64,000 nt of DNA from Flagellimonas oceani (GCF_011068285.1 NZ_CP049616.1:1902501-1966500), one strand, 5' to 3'. Shown: positions 1 through 8,888, counted from the first letter of the stretch. Program-made: numbers and translations. The notes: generated from the sequence alone by a model not told the origin.

Positions 1-319
1 CAATCCGCCCGATAAACGCTCCATTGCAGTGGCCCATAAACATGGTCTGGATATAAGCACCCAAAAGTGTAGAAAATTTTCCAAGCAAGATTTTTCCGAG
101 TTCGATTATATTTATGTGATGGACCGAAGTAATTTTTCCGATGTGGCCAGTCTTGCTTCAAACCAAGAAGAAGCCAACAAGATAAAATTATTGTTGAGCG
201 AGGTCGAATTGGACATTAAAGAGGTCCCGGACCCCTATTACGGTGGTGATGATGGGTTTGAAAATGTATACCAAATGATCGATAAGGCTTGTGAGGCAAT
301 TGCGAAAAAACTAAATTAA
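1..319 (+). CDS. Low-molecular-weight protein-tyrosine phosphatase, C-terminal part (5' end outside window)
   Basis: The reading frame is open from the left edge of the window (frame starting at base 2), so the gene is truncated by the window rather than starting at the GTG at 29. The visible part reads PPDKRSIAVAHKHG, typical of the segment after the P-loop in low-molecular-weight tyrosine phosphatases. The motif DPYYGG near the C-terminus contains the general-acid aspartate of the family. The catalytic P-loop (CxxxxxRS) lies upstream and is not seen. The family removes phosphate from tyrosine-phosphorylated proteins in the cytoplasm. The next gene starts 4 bases downstream on the same strand, so the two are probably cotranscribed. 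Confidence 0.9.
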   Translation, partial: NPPDKRSIAVAHKHGLDISTQKCRKFSKQDFSEFDYIYVMDRSNFSDVASLASNQEEANKIKLLLSEVELDIKEVPDPYYGGDDGFENVYQMIDKACEAIAKKLN

Positions 320-323
320 GCCC

Positions 324-1052
324 ATGGAAGAGGTAAAACCTGGTTTGGTAGTGGGCAAAGTCTATTTGATTCCCACAGCGTTGGGAGACAATGCCCCCTT
401 GGAAGTTCTGCCCATTTCGGTAAAAGGGACGATTGAGCGTATTGACCACTATATCGTGGAAAACGAAAAAACGGCCAGACGTTTTATAAAACGGGTGAGC
501 CCCAGCAAATCGCAACCGGAACTCCATTTACAATCGTTGAACAAATACACCAAACCGGAAGAAATCCCCGGTTTTTTGGATCCCTGTATTCATGGACATG
601 ATATTGGCATTTTGTCCGAAGCAGGTTGTCCGGGCATTGCCGACCCAGGGGCCGATGTAGTTCGTGTGGCCCATGAAAAAAGAATACAAGTGGTACCGTT
701 GGTGGGCCCCTCCTCTATTTTGATGGCCATGATGAGCAGTGGCATGAACGGTCAGAACTTTGCTTTCAATGGTTATTTGCCCATCGATAATGCAGAGCGC
801 AAAAAAATGGTGAAGAGCTTGGAAAGATTATCCAAGGACAAAGGACAGTCACAGATTTTTATGGAAACCCCTTACCGCAACAATAAGTTGGTAAAGGAAC
901 TTGTAAAAACATTACAGAAATCAACCCGCCTGTGCATTGCATGCGATATTACGTTGCCCACAGAGTTTATCTCCACTAAAAGCGCCCATGAATGGAGCGA
1001 AATAGAGATAGACCTGGACAAAAGACCAACAATATATATTATTCAAGCATAA
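324..1052 (+). CDS. RsmI-like SAM-dependent methyltransferase (tetrapyrrole methylase fold)
   Basis: A 242-residue cytoplasmic protein. GKVYLIPTALGD at the N-terminus corresponds to the GxLYxVxTPIGN signature of RsmI 16S rRNA cytidine methyltransferases, but with the central residues changed. ILSEAGCPGIADPG and VPLVGPSSILMAMM match the AdoMet-binding core (canonical SDAGxPxIsDPG and GxSA). Known: RsmI 2'-O-methylates C1402 of 16S rRNA. Inference: Bacteroidota often carry this divergent paralogue beside a canonical rsmI, so the exact substrate is open. It begins 4 bases after the phosphatase gene and ends at a strong bidirectional terminator. Confidence 0.8.
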   Translation: MEEVKPGLVVGKVYLIPTALGDNAPLEVLPISVKGTIERIDHYIVENEKTARRFIKRVSPSKSQPELHLQSLNKYTKPEEIPGFLDPCIHGHDIGILSEAGCPGIADPGADVVRVAHEKRIQVVPLVGPSSILMAMMSSGMNGQNFAFNGYLPIDNAERKKMVKSLERLSKDKGQSQIFMETPYRNNKLVKELVKTLQKSTRLCIACDITLPTEFISTKSAHEWSEIEIDLDKRPTIYIIQA

Positions 1053-1080
1053 AAAAAGCCCCGAAATTCGGGGCTTTTTT
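1053..1080. terminator. Bidirectional intrinsic terminator
   Basis: A perfect inverted repeat (AAAAAAGCCCCGAA / TTCGGGGCTTTTTT) with an A-run on one side and a T-run on the other. It lies between two convergent genes and can serve both. Confidence 0.92.
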
Positions 1081-1101
1081 ATTTTAGTTCATCTGTACCA
1101 A

Positions 1102-1755
1102 TTAGACTTTTGCATTTTTTTGCTGTTTGATATTCGAAATATCGTAACCTGCAAATTTTTTCATGTAATACGAGATGCTACTTCCGTAAGCATCGGTTAC
1201 ATCTGTTTGTCCGTATGATCGTAGATACTTTTTGACATTGCCTGCTCCGGCCAAATGTGCCGCAGCCAAAATACCAGACTCGGTTACTTTGATGCCTCCG
1301 ATAGTTTTTCCGTTGAAACGTTTAATGTCCCTTCTCAAAATCCACTTGTTACGGGCAATATTGGCCACAAAAGCCTTTTCCTGAAGTTTTGGATTGTCCA
1401 AAAATTCATCCATATCGTAAACTCCCATCAAATTTAATGTGCTGCTACCAAACTGGTATTTGCCCAAATAACCCAATGTATTTACTCTTTGATATTTGCC
1501 CTGGGATTCCTTGAAAGCAAGTGCTTCCTTAAAGCCATTGTAGGCTTTTCCCAGAAAAGGAGGGGTTACCTCGTCCTCGTCAAGAAGTTCAACGGAAACC
1601 TGCGGTGCAAAAGTTTCCAAATTGGCCGTTACCTTCAATGAATCGGGAATTTCAACAGTCTCCTTTTTCATTACGGTATAGGAACCAAAACTTGTCAAAA
1701 CTACGATCATGGCAAGATGTAGTACAAAACCTATCCATCTTTTCATAATGTTCAT
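1102..1755 (-). CDS. Exported lysozyme-like / peptidoglycan-binding family protein
   Basis: A 217-residue protein with an N-terminal hydrophobic segment (residues about 7-25) that looks like a signal peptide or anchor. The C-terminal half (about 70-200) contains FKESQGKY, with a candidate catalytic glutamate at the start of a lysozyme-like fold, followed by LGYLGKYQFG and AAAHLAGAGNVKKYL, as in transglycosylase/lysozyme-like proteins. Inference: a periplasmic or outer-membrane-associated muramidase. Similar flavobacterial proteins are often labelled LysM/peptidoglycan-binding, although no LysM domain is visible here. It is a monocistronic minus-strand gene ending at the shared terminator at 1053-1080. 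The start could also be the ATG three codons in. Confidence 0.6.
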   Translation of the reverse strand: MNIMKRWIGFVLHLAMIVVLTSFGSYTVMKKETVEIPDSLKVTANLETFAPQVSVELLDEDEVTPPFLGKAYNGFKEALAFKESQGKYQRVNTLGYLGKYQFGSSTLNLMGVYDMDEFLDNPKLQEKAFVANIARNKWILRRDIKRFNGKTIGGIKVTESGILAAAHLAGAGNVKKYLRSYGQTDVTDAYGSSISYYMKKFAGYDISNIKQQKNAKV

Positions 1756-1802
1756 ATTTGTGATCTCGATACTATATACGTATCAAAAATCAATTTGGCC
1801 GG

Positions 1803-1810
1803 CAAATATA
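1803..1810 (-). promoter_or_regulatory. Predicted -7 promoter element (TATATTTG on minus strand)
   Basis: The plus-strand CAAATATA is a full match to the Bacteroidota -7 consensus TAnnTTTG on the minus strand, about 48 bases upstream of the lysozyme-like gene's ATG. No clear -33 TTTG is seen. Confidence 0.5.
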
Positions 1811-1906
1811 GATGGAGATAAGTTAAAGGGCACCCTAAAGCTCATAAAGATTTCTTAAATCAGCCTTAAAATACGTTAAATGGATGAAAATCAACGACAA
1901 AGAACC

Positions 1907-2950
1907 TTATCTCAGAACTTTTTGTTGATTTAACCATCGGGTGTACTGCACCTTATTTCGGTTGTGTTGCGCCAAAGTTTTGGCAAACATGTGGTAGCCA
2001 AAGTTGGAAACATCGGCCACAAAATAAAGATAATCGTGTTTTTCGGGGTTCAAAACCGCATCGATTGAAGTAATGTCCGGCATGGTTATCGGCCCCGGGG
2101 GAACGCCCGCATATTTATAGGTATTATAGGGTGAGTCCATTTCCAAATCACGAAAAAGCACCCGTTTTATGATGGTATCGTAATTGCCGGTTTCCTTTTT
2201 AATGGCATAAATCACGGTCGGGTCCGCTTGCAGCAACATTCCCCTTCTAATCCTGTTCAGGTATACTCCGGCAACACGGGGGCGCTCATCCACTTTTGCA
2301 GTTTCTTTCTGGACTATCGCCGCCAAGGCCGTAACCTCATTGGGAGTCAATCCAAGGTTTTTTGCCTTTTGCAAACGGTCACTGTTCCAGAAACGCTCAT
2401 ATTCGGTGCGCATTCTGTCCCTAAAACTTTTGGCGTCGGTATTCCAGAAAAATTCGTAGGTATTTGGAATGTACATCGCCAATTTGGTGTCTTCGTCAAA
2501 CTTGGTTTCTTCCAAAAAACTTGCATCATTAAAGGTTTGAAGCAATTCCAAACTATCGGCCTCAATCTGTTCAGAAACTCTTCCGGCCAACAATGCCAGC
2601 GATTCTTGATTATTGAAGGATACTTGCACAGGGATATTGGCGCTGCGCAGGGTGTTTATGATTTCGTTGTTGTTCATACCCTTCTTCAAAGCATATTTTC
2701 CTGCTTTGACATTGGTGGTGTATCCTTTGCGCTTGGCCACGGACTCAAAAGTGGACAAATCCTGCAACAAAGGTTCCAGCGAATTTTTAACATCGACGAA
2801 GGAGGCACCCGTTTCAATGTAAACAAACGCTTCGTCGTTATTGAACTGGGTATTGGGGCTAAAAATGGCACTATAAATTTGGTAGGCCACAAAACCGCAA
2901 ATCAACAACCCGAGAATGGCCGTTGCCCAAAGTACTTTTTTAAGATTCAT
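1907..2950 (-). CDS. mltG: Endolytic murein transglycosylase MltG
   Basis: A 347-residue protein of normal MltG length. One N-terminal transmembrane helix (residues about 7-28) anchors it in the inner membrane; a LysM-like region follows and then the YceG/MltG catalytic domain. AAIVQKETAKVDERP carries the catalytic glutamate (Glu216), and GMLLQADPTVIYA and SPYNTY follow as in the family. MltG cleaves nascent glycan strands and releases them from the synthase. Its 5' end overlaps the upstream acetyltransferase gene by 11 bases, so dapF, the acetyltransferase gene and mltG are translated from one mRNA. Confidence 0.95.
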   Translation of the reverse strand: MNLKKVLWATAILGLLICGFVAYQIYSAIFSPNTQFNNDEAFVYIETGASFVDVKNSLEPLLQDLSTFESVAKRKGYTTNVKAGKYALKKGMNNNEIINTLRSANIPVQVSFNNQESLALLAGRVSEQIEADSLELLQTFNDASFLEETKFDEDTKLAMYIPNTYEFFWNTDAKSFRDRMRTEYERFWNSDRLQKAKNLGLTPNEVTALAAIVQKETAKVDERPRVAGVYLNRIRRGMLLQADPTVIYAIKKETGNYDTIIKRVLFRDLEMDSPYNTYKYAGVPPGPITMPDITSIDAVLNPEKHDYLYFVADVSNFGYHMFAKTLAQHNRNKVQYTRWLNQQKVLR

Positions 2951-3473
2951 CCGATTTTATCTTTTGATACATTATTTCGTTCTTGAACCCTTGGTTCGTC
3001 CTTATCCATTCTTTTTTGATGCCGATTTTTTCAAAACCCATTTTTTGAAAGAGATGGATGCTGGCCTCGTTATCCTCCAAGATATTGGCGTATAATTGAT
3101 GCAAATCCAAAGTGGAGAAAGCATAATCGCACAAAAGTGACAATGCCTCGGCCCCTGCGCCTTTGTTTCTGTCCCCAGGTTCCACAATAATGATTCCAAT
3201 ACCGGCCCTTTGGTGTTTCGGGTCAAAATCGAACAAATCAATCAAGCCAATGCAGTCATCTTGATGATTACTGATGCACAAACGCAATTGTTTTACATCA
3301 TAAATATCCCTGTGGGCATTGTCCAGATACAATTGAAGCACCTTTTTGGAGTAGGGTTTTAGCGTACCGCTCAGTTCCCACACCGATGTATCGTTTTCCA
3401 ATTTGTACAGAAAATCGAGGTCGGTGGGCTCCAAGGCCCGCAAATAGACGTGTTTTCCTTTTAGATTGAGCAT
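2940..3473 (-). CDS. GNAT family N-acetyltransferase
   Basis: A 177-residue single-domain protein. It starts with KGKHVYLRALEPTDLDFLYK, typical of the RimJ/RimL-like Acetyltransf_3 group. The acetyl-CoA loop is seen as GIIIVEPGDRNKGAGAEAL, and a C-terminal LFQKMGFEKIG segment completes the fold. The substrate cannot be predicted. It overlaps dapF by 13 bases and mltG by 11 bases, so it is the middle gene of a cell-envelope operon. An amino-sugar, peptide or ribosomal-protein substrate are all possible. Confidence 0.88.
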   Translation of the reverse strand: MLNLKGKHVYLRALEPTDLDFLYKLENDTSVWELSGTLKPYSKKVLQLYLDNAHRDIYDVKQLRLCISNHQDDCIGLIDLFDFDPKHQRAGIGIIIVEPGDRNKGAGAEALSLLCDYAFSTLDLHQLYANILEDNEASIHLFQKMGFEKIGIKKEWIRTNQGFKNEIMYQKIKSDES

Positions 3474-4243
3474 TCGACGGTTCCTTTAAATACTTGAATG
3501 GCAGGTCCTTTTAAAAAGATATTGCTGTATTTACCCTCCTTTTTCTCAAAAGAAATGGTCAAATCCCCTCCAATAGTATGGATATGAACTTCGTTGGCGG
3601 CGGTTTTACCGGATTCGTACATGGCCAAGGCCACGGCCGTCACCCCTGTGCCACAGGAAAAGGTCTCCCCCTCCACTCCCCTTTCGTAGGTACGTACATC
3701 AAAAGCATTGTCTTGGGTCTGCTCCACAAAATTGATGTTGCTCCCGGAGGCACCGTAAATTCCATAGCGGAGTTTTTTGCCTTCTTTCTGCACATCAAAT
3801 TTATTCAGTTCGTTCACTAGTTGCACATGATGCGGGGAGCCGGTATCCAAAAAACTATGGTTTTGCTTCTCGTGGATCTTGTCCACGTCTATCATCCTCA
3901 GATTCACCATATGTCCATCTACCGTTGCATGGTGCAAACCATCAACCGCATTAAAGGTGGTCTCCCTTTCTATCACCCCCAAATAATGGGCAAAGGCCAC
4001 CAAACAGCGACCTCCGTTACCGCACATGCTGCTCTCTGCACCATCTGCATTGTAGTAAACCATCTTAAAATCAGACACTTTGTCATTTTCGAGCAGTATC
4101 AAACCATCCGCTCCAATGCCAAATCTTCGGTCGCAGAGCTGTGCCACAAGTTTGGTATTGTTTTTGGGAAATATATCCTGACGATTGTCAATAATTACAA
4201 AATCGTTTCCCGTTCCTTGGTATTTAAAAAACTGTAGTTCCAT
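3461..4243 (-). CDS. dapF: Diaminopimelate epimerase DapF
   Basis: A 260-residue cytoplasmic enzyme that interconverts LL- and meso-diaminopimelate for lysine and peptidoglycan synthesis. Both catalytic cysteine motifs are present: SSMCGNGGR (Cys74) and TFSCGTGVTA (Cys197). The N-terminal FFKYQGTGNDFVIID is the family signature. It is the first gene of a three-gene minus-strand operon with the acetyltransferase gene and mltG, with overlapping junctions. A -7 promoter element lies about 20 bases upstream. The DapF-MltG pairing suggests a shared role in peptidoglycan metabolism. Confidence 0.97.
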   Translation of the reverse strand: MELQFFKYQGTGNDFVIIDNRQDIFPKNNTKLVAQLCDRRFGIGADGLILLENDKVSDFKMVYYNADGAESSMCGNGGRCLVAFAHYLGVIERETTFNAVDGLHHATVDGHMVNLRMIDVDKIHEKQNHSFLDTGSPHHVQLVNELNKFDVQKEGKKLRYGIYGASGSNINFVEQTQDNAFDVRTYERGVEGETFSCGTGVTAVALAMYESGKTAANEVHIHTIGGDLTISFEKKEGKYSNIFLKGPAIQVFKGTVECSI

Positions 4244-4260
4244 GATTATCTACAAAGGAA

Positions 4261-4268
4261 CAAATATA
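4261..4268 (-). promoter_or_regulatory. Predicted -7 element of the dapF operon
   Basis: CAAATATA on the plus strand reads TATATTTG on the minus strand, an exact TAnnTTTG match, ending 18 bases before the dapF ATG. The 5' untranslated leader would therefore be very short. Confidence 0.5.
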
Positions 4269-4377
4269 TGGGGTTTTTTAAGGTTTTTTTTGGAGTTAAA
4301 ACAGCGTTAAACCGACTTAGCCAAAAATTGAAAACTTTTAATTTTGATAAAGCTTAATGTTAAATTGTTAATGAATT

Positions 4378-5778
4378 ATGAAGAAAATAGCTAGTTTATT
4401 CCTTGTATCTGTATTTGCGGGAGCAATTACACTGGGAGCTTACAAATTATTTTTTGAGAAAGAAAGCTATAAATGGGTCACTACGCAAGAGGAAACACCT
4501 TTTGTAACCACGAGTAATCTGGAAACTTCCGCCAGTGGGGCAGGTATCAACGAGGTTGATTTTACCTCTGCGGCCGAAAAAACGGTGAATTCCGTGGTAC
4601 ACGTAAAAAATATGACCATGAGCAGTAGGGGGCCGTCCAGTATTGCCGAGTTCTTTTATGGGTATGAACGTAAATCGACCCCACAGGTAGGAACCGGTTC
4701 CGGGGTGATCATTTCTCCAGATGGTTACATAGTGACCAACAATCACGTAATCGCCAACTCTAGCCAACTGGAAGTGGTATTGAACAACAACAAATCATAC
4801 GAGGCCGAAGTAATCGGAACCGACGCCGACTCGGACATCGCCCTTTTAAAGATAGATGCCGAGGATGCTCTTCCCTATTTGGCTTTCGGGGATTCCGACA
4901 ATGCGAAAATTGGCGAGTGGGTACTTGCCGTTGGCAACCCCTTCAACCTTACCTCTACCGTAACTGCTGGAATAGTGAGTGCCAAAGCACGGTCACTTTC
5001 CCCAACCGGCGCACAATCCTTTATACAGACCGATGCCGCGGTCAACCCGGGAAACAGTGGTGGCGCTTTGGTGAACACCAATGGTGATCTTATAGGCATA
5101 AACACCGCCATCACCTCGCAAACAGGCTCCTACGTAGGCTATGCCTTTGCGGTTCCCAGTAATATTGCCAAAAAGGTCGTGGAGGATATTATGGAGTTCG
5201 GTAATGTCCAAAAAGGTCTGTTGGGTATTTCCGCTGCAAATACCAGGTCTCCACAAGCTATTGAAATGGGGCTCGATGAGCTTGAAGGTGTTTATGTGGC
5301 AGGCGTGGAAGAAGAGTCCGGCGCCGATGAGGCCGGTATAATGCAAGGTGACGTCATTAAAAAAGTGGATAACGTCAATATTGGCAAGTTCTCTGAACTT
5401 ACAGGGTATTTAAATTCCAAAAGGCCCGGCGATGTGGTACAAGTAACATTGGACCGAGATGGCGAAAATCTGGTAAAAAATGTAACCTTGAAAAAGCAGA
5501 ACAGCATTATTCTACCAGCTACTTCTTTTAAAGTCAAAAACTTGACCAAAGAGGACAAAAAGAAGTTTGGCGTATCCAAAGGCGTTAAGATTATTGATGT
5601 TCCCCAAGGTTACTCTAGATATGGTTTGACCAACAAGGTCATCGTTGAATTGGATGGTGAACCCATCAATAATATTGATGATGCCAAGCAACGCTTTGGC
5701 CAATTGTCCCGATATGGACGAACCAGTTTCACCATGATCAATGAAGATGGTGAAAAAGAACATATGATACTTCAGTAA
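4378..5778 (+). CDS. htrA: HtrA/Deg-type periplasmic serine protease
   Basis: A 466-residue protein with an N-terminal hydrophobic signal/anchor (residues about 5-22), a trypsin-like protease domain and two PDZ domains. The catalytic triad is visible: His123 in NNHVIAN, Asp153 in DADSDIALL and Ser227 in NPGNSGGAL. PDZ1 is about residues 280-370 and PDZ2 about 385-465. The family degrades and refolds misfolded envelope proteins. It is transcribed divergently from the dapF operon, stands alone and is followed by its own terminator. The exact member (DegP, DegQ or DegS-like) cannot be settled by eye, but two PDZ domains argue against a DegS-type protein. Confidence 0.95.
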   Translation: MKKIASLFLVSVFAGAITLGAYKLFFEKESYKWVTTQEETPFVTTSNLETSASGAGINEVDFTSAAEKTVNSVVHVKNMTMSSRGPSSIAEFFYGYERKSTPQVGTGSGVIISPDGYIVTNNHVIANSSQLEVVLNNNKSYEAEVIGTDADSDIALLKIDAEDALPYLAFGDSDNAKIGEWVLAVGNPFNLTSTVTAGIVSAKARSLSPTGAQSFIQTDAAVNPGNSGGALVNTNGDLIGINTAITSQTGSYVGYAFAVPSNIAKKVVEDIMEFGNVQKGLLGISAANTRSPQAIEMGLDELEGVYVAGVEEESGADEAGIMQGDVIKKVDNVNIGKFSELTGYLNSKRPGDVVQVTLDRDGENLVKNVTLKKQNSIILPATSFKVKNLTKEDKKKFGVSKGVKIIDVPQGYSRYGLTNKVIVELDGEPINNIDDAKQRFGQLSRYGRTSFTMINEDGEKEHMILQ

Positions 5779-5798
5779 AAAGTGCTGAAAAAACACTT

Positions 5799-5827
5799 AA
5801 AGGCGTCCGTAAAAAGGCGCCTTTTTT
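5799..5827 (+). terminator. Intrinsic terminator after htrA
   Basis: Stem AAAGGCG/CGCCTTT with a 12-base loop followed by a T-run, 21 bases after the htrA stop codon. Confidence 0.75.
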
Positions 5828-5907
5828 ATATTCGTTTTGTTTTACGAAAACGTTTGAAATATATAATTTAGCCACGAAATTAATCATCACAACCGCAACC
5901 ATCATCC

Positions 5908-7356
5908 ATGAACAACAATTTATCTTACGAAAAAGAACTTGCCTTTCAGGCAGATAGACGCAAAGCCACTACCGAATTCATAAAAATCATAAGCGACCTT
6001 TGGTACGACAAGGCCATCGAAGTGGTTCTCTTCAAAAATCAAATCATCGACAAGAACGTGAGCGACATCATCAACCTGCACGAATACGCAGGTGAATTCG
6101 TTCAAAAACCCATGTCCATTTTTGATTCCGTGGAAATCCTACGGGCCATCAACGATCTTAACCTCCCTCCTGCCAAACTCGATATCGGCAAATTGACCTA
6201 CGAGTATAATTCCAGCCAGAACGCCCATTTAAATGTAAAGGCCTTTGTTATCGATAAACTAAAGGGAGCCCAAACCTCCAAAGCCATAAATCCAAAAGAT
6301 GTGGTGCTGTATGGTTTTGGCCGAATTGGCCGTTTGGTAGCGCGCGAACTTATGGCCAAAACGGGCCGAGGGAGTCAGTTACGATTGCGTGCCATTGTAG
6401 TCCGCGGCGAAATGAACAAGGAAGTTTTGGAAAAAAGGGCCGCACTCCTTAAGACCGATTCGGTTCACGGACCTTTTACCGGAACTGTTGATGTTGATAT
6501 GGAAAAGCAAGCACTCATCATTAATGGTACAACCGTAAAAATCATCAATGCCAATCAACCCGAAGATATCGATTATACCCAATACGGCATCCAAAACGCC
6601 TTGATTATCGATAACACCGGAGCGTTTAGGGACAACAAGGAACTGTCCCGTCATTTAAAATCAAAAGGGGCCAGCAAGGTGTTGTTGACCGCCCCCGGAA
6701 AAGAGGTGCCCAATATCGTCCACGGTGTAAACCACAAGGATTTTGATCCGGACAAGACCAAAATATATTCGGCGGCTTCATGCACTACCAACGCCATAAC
6801 CCCTATCCTAAAGGTCATCGAGGATTCCCTGGGCATTAAAAAAGGGCATTTGGAGACCATCCACGCCTATACCAATGACCAGAATTTGGTGGACAATATG
6901 CACAATAAGTACCGTCGTGGCCGTGCGGCAGCGCTCAACATGGTGATTACGGAAACAGGTGCAGGGTCGGCAGTTGCCAAAGCATTGCCATCGCTAAAGG
7001 GAAAACTGACCTCGAACGCCATAAGGGTTCCCGTACCCAATGGGTCACTTGCCATCTTAAACTTAGAGGTCAAGAACAAAACATCAAAAGAGGGCATTGA
7101 TACCATTATAAAAAAATATGCATTGGAAGGTGACTTGGTGGAGCAAATCAAGTATGCGCTGAGCAACGAACTGGTCTCCTCGGACATTGTAGGTACCTCA
7201 GCGCCATCAATTTATGACAGCAAGGCCACTATTGTAGCTCCCGGCGGAAAAAATGTCGTATTGTATATTTGGTACGATAACGAGTATGGTTATTCGCATC
7301 AAGTTGTACGATTGGCAAAATATATCGCAAAAGTTAGGCGTTATACGTATTATTAA
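5908..7356 (+). CDS. gap: Glyceraldehyde-3-phosphate dehydrogenase, long form with N-terminal extension
   Basis: A 482-residue protein, about 130-140 residues longer than classical GAPDH. Residues 1-130 form an extra helical N-terminal region. The Rossmann motif VVLYGFGRIGRLVAREL follows, then the active-site SAASCTTNAITP with Cys292, and WYDNEYGYSHQ near the C-terminus. It oxidises glyceraldehyde 3-phosphate to 1,3-bisphosphoglycerate. Long-form GAPDHs are known in Bacteroidota and some Proteobacteria (for example Pseudomonas PA3001-type). Whether this enzyme is glycolytic or gluconeogenic, and whether it uses NAD or NADP, cannot be read from the sequence. It has its own transcription unit after the htrA terminator. 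Confidence 0.93.
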   Translation: MNNNLSYEKELAFQADRRKATTEFIKIISDLWYDKAIEVVLFKNQIIDKNVSDIINLHEYAGEFVQKPMSIFDSVEILRAINDLNLPPAKLDIGKLTYEYNSSQNAHLNVKAFVIDKLKGAQTSKAINPKDVVLYGFGRIGRLVARELMAKTGRGSQLRLRAIVVRGEMNKEVLEKRAALLKTDSVHGPFTGTVDVDMEKQALIINGTTVKIINANQPEDIDYTQYGIQNALIIDNTGAFRDNKELSRHLKSKGASKVLLTAPGKEVPNIVHGVNHKDFDPDKTKIYSAASCTTNAITPILKVIEDSLGIKKGHLETIHAYTNDQNLVDNMHNKYRRGRAAALNMVITETGAGSAVAKALPSLKGKLTSNAIRVPVPNGSLAILNLEVKNKTSKEGIDTIIKKYALEGDLVEQIKYALSNELVSSDIVGTSAPSIYDSKATIVAPGGKNVVLYIWYDNEYGYSHQVVRLAKYIAKVRRYTYY

Positions 7357-7463
7357 TGGGGCACGAATTGTTCTTTGAACTGATTTTCTTTTTTTAAATT
7401 AGGTATATTGATGTAATTTCGCCCCACCCTTAATCTATATTTAATACGAGAACATTATTGAAC

Positions 7464-8069
7464 ATGAAGCATTTACGCATTTTATTTGCCTTAGCCTTAC
7501 TCATCCCTGCCCTGTCCTTACACGCACAGGAAGAAGAATCAACAGAAGAAACTGACAACAGCCTTAGGGGCCAGTTTGAGGAATTGGAACGTAAGTCGGG
7601 CAATTATAGGGCCAATGGTATCCAATACGAGGTGGTGAAGATTACCGACCTATATAAAACAAAAGAAAACGTATTTGATTCCATCGAGACCGCCAATAAG
7701 ACCATCAAGGACTTATCCGCGACCATTACGGCGAACGATGCAGAGATAGAGGACCTGAACGGCAAACTGCAGGAAACCACCAATAAATTGAACAGTGTAA
7801 CCGAGGAAAAAGACAGTATTTCGTTCTTTGGTATGCTAATCAGCAAGGGAACCTACAATTTTATATTGTGGTCCATTATTTTTGGGCTCTTGTTGCTCCT
7901 ATTATTCTTTATATACAGATTTAGAAACAGCAACTTTTTAACGCAGGAGGCCAAATCGGCCCTTGCCGAGCTGGAAGAAGAATATCAAAATCATAGAAGA
8001 AGAGCTCTGGAGCGCGAGCAGAAAATAAGCAGACAGCTTCAGGACGAACTCAACAAGCAGAAAAAATAA
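7464..8069 (+). CDS. Exported coiled-coil membrane protein of unknown function
   Basis: A 201-residue protein starting at the ATG at 7464, which gives a clean signal peptide (MKHLRILFALALLIPALSLHAQ). After an acidic stretch, a periplasmic coiled coil of about 80 residues is followed by a transmembrane helix at about residues 131-152 (NFILWSIIFGLLLLLLFFIY), then a second charged coiled coil predicted to be cytoplasmic. No enzyme motif is visible. The gene lies just before trmD, and flavobacterial homologues in this position are sometimes mislabelled as tRNA methyltransferase. A terminator and a separate trmD promoter show it is its own transcription unit. Confidence 0.75.
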   Translation: MKHLRILFALALLIPALSLHAQEEESTEETDNSLRGQFEELERKSGNYRANGIQYEVVKITDLYKTKENVFDSIETANKTIKDLSATITANDAEIEDLNGKLQETTNKLNSVTEEKDSISFFGMLISKGTYNFILWSIIFGLLLLLLFFIYRFRNSNFLTQEAKSALAELEEEYQNHRRRALEREQKISRQLQDELNKQKK

Positions 8070-8074
8070 GAATC

Positions 8075-8105
8075 AAGGCTTCCTTTTCGGAAGCCTTTCT
8101 TTTTA
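8075..8105 (+). terminator. Intrinsic terminator
   Basis: AAGGCTTCC/GGAAGCCTT hairpin with a short loop, followed by TTCTTTTTAT. It directly follows the coiled-coil membrane protein gene. Confidence 0.88.
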
Positions 8106-8130
8106 TAGGGTAGTTATTGCCGGCATTCAT

Positions 8131-8138
8131 TACTTTTG
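8131..8138 (+). promoter_or_regulatory. Predicted -7 element of trmD
   Basis: TACTTTTG is an exact TAnnTTTG match. It lies between the preceding terminator and the MRIDI start of trmD, and downstream of an in-frame ATG at 8117. This argues that 8117 is not the real start. Confidence 0.55.
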
Positions 8139-8167
8139 CGGCAAATCAATACACAGCAACAATGTCC

Positions 8168-8845
8168 ATGCGGATTGACATCATTACCGTACTCCCCGAG
8201 CTTTTAAAAAGTCCTTTTGAAGCGTCCATCCTAAAACGGGCCATAGAAAAGGATCTGGTAGAGGTGCACCTTCATAATTTAAGGGACTACACCACCGGAA
8301 ACTATAAACAAGTGGACGATTATCAGTTTGGCGGCGGTGCCGGCATGGTGATGATGATAGAACCCATCGACAAATGTATTTCCCAACTCAAATCGGAAAG
8401 GGAGTATGACGAGGTCATTTATATGACCCCGGACGGAAAAACCTTGAATCAGGGGATGGCCAATGAGATTTCAATGAAAAAGAACATCATTGTGCTCTGC
8501 GGCCACTACAAAGGTGTGGACCAACGGGTGAGGGACATGTTCGTGACACGTGAAATTTCCATTGGTGATTACGTGCTTTCCGGAGGCGAATTGGCAGCAG
8601 CCATTTTGTGCGATGCGGTAATTCGATTGTTGCCCGGCGTACTGAATGATGAAACCTCTGCCCTAACGGATACGTTCCAAGATAATTTGTTGGCGCCACC
8701 TGTGTACACCCGGCCCGCTGAATACAAAGGAATGGAAGTGCCCAAAATTTTGTTGAGCGGCAACTTTCCCAAAATTGAAAAATGGCGGGAACAACAAGCT
8801 CTGGAACGCACACAGGAAAGAAGGCCCGATCTTTTGGAAAAATAA
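8168..8845 (+). CDS. trmD: tRNA (guanine-N1)-methyltransferase TrmD
   Basis: A 225-residue enzyme that makes m1G37 in tRNAs, preventing +1 frameshifts. The conserved start is [11 protein letters not shown] at 8168; the ATG at 8162 (two codons earlier) is also possible, whereas the ATG at 8117 lies upstream of the predicted promoter. The SPOUT knot motifs are present: [28 protein letters not shown] and the [12 protein letters not shown] segment. The L19 gene follows 120 bases later, as in many bacteria, but with its own promoter element. Confidence 0.96.
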   Translation: MRIDIITVLPELLKSPFEASILKRAIEKDLVEVHLHNLRDYTTGNYKQVDDYQFGGGAGMVMMIEPIDKCISQLKSEREYDEVIYMTPDGKTLNQGMANEISMKKNIIVLCGHYKGVDQRVRDMFVTREISIGDYVLSGGELAAAILCDAVIRLLPGVLNDETSALTDTFQDNLLAPPVYTRPAEYKGMEVPKILLSGNFPKIEKWREQQALERTQERRPDLLEK

Positions 8846-8888
8846 CTCAAAAAGGCAAAAAACAACTTGCTATTTCTAAATATTAGAT

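Noticed and set aside
2228..2986. A 252-residue plus-strand open frame opposite mltG
   Set aside because: It is antisense to a clear mltG gene with intact catalytic motifs and has no family features of its own.
8117..8167. N-terminal extension of trmD from an upstream ATG
   Set aside because: The extension spans an exact promoter -7 box, and TrmD proteins begin at MRIDI.
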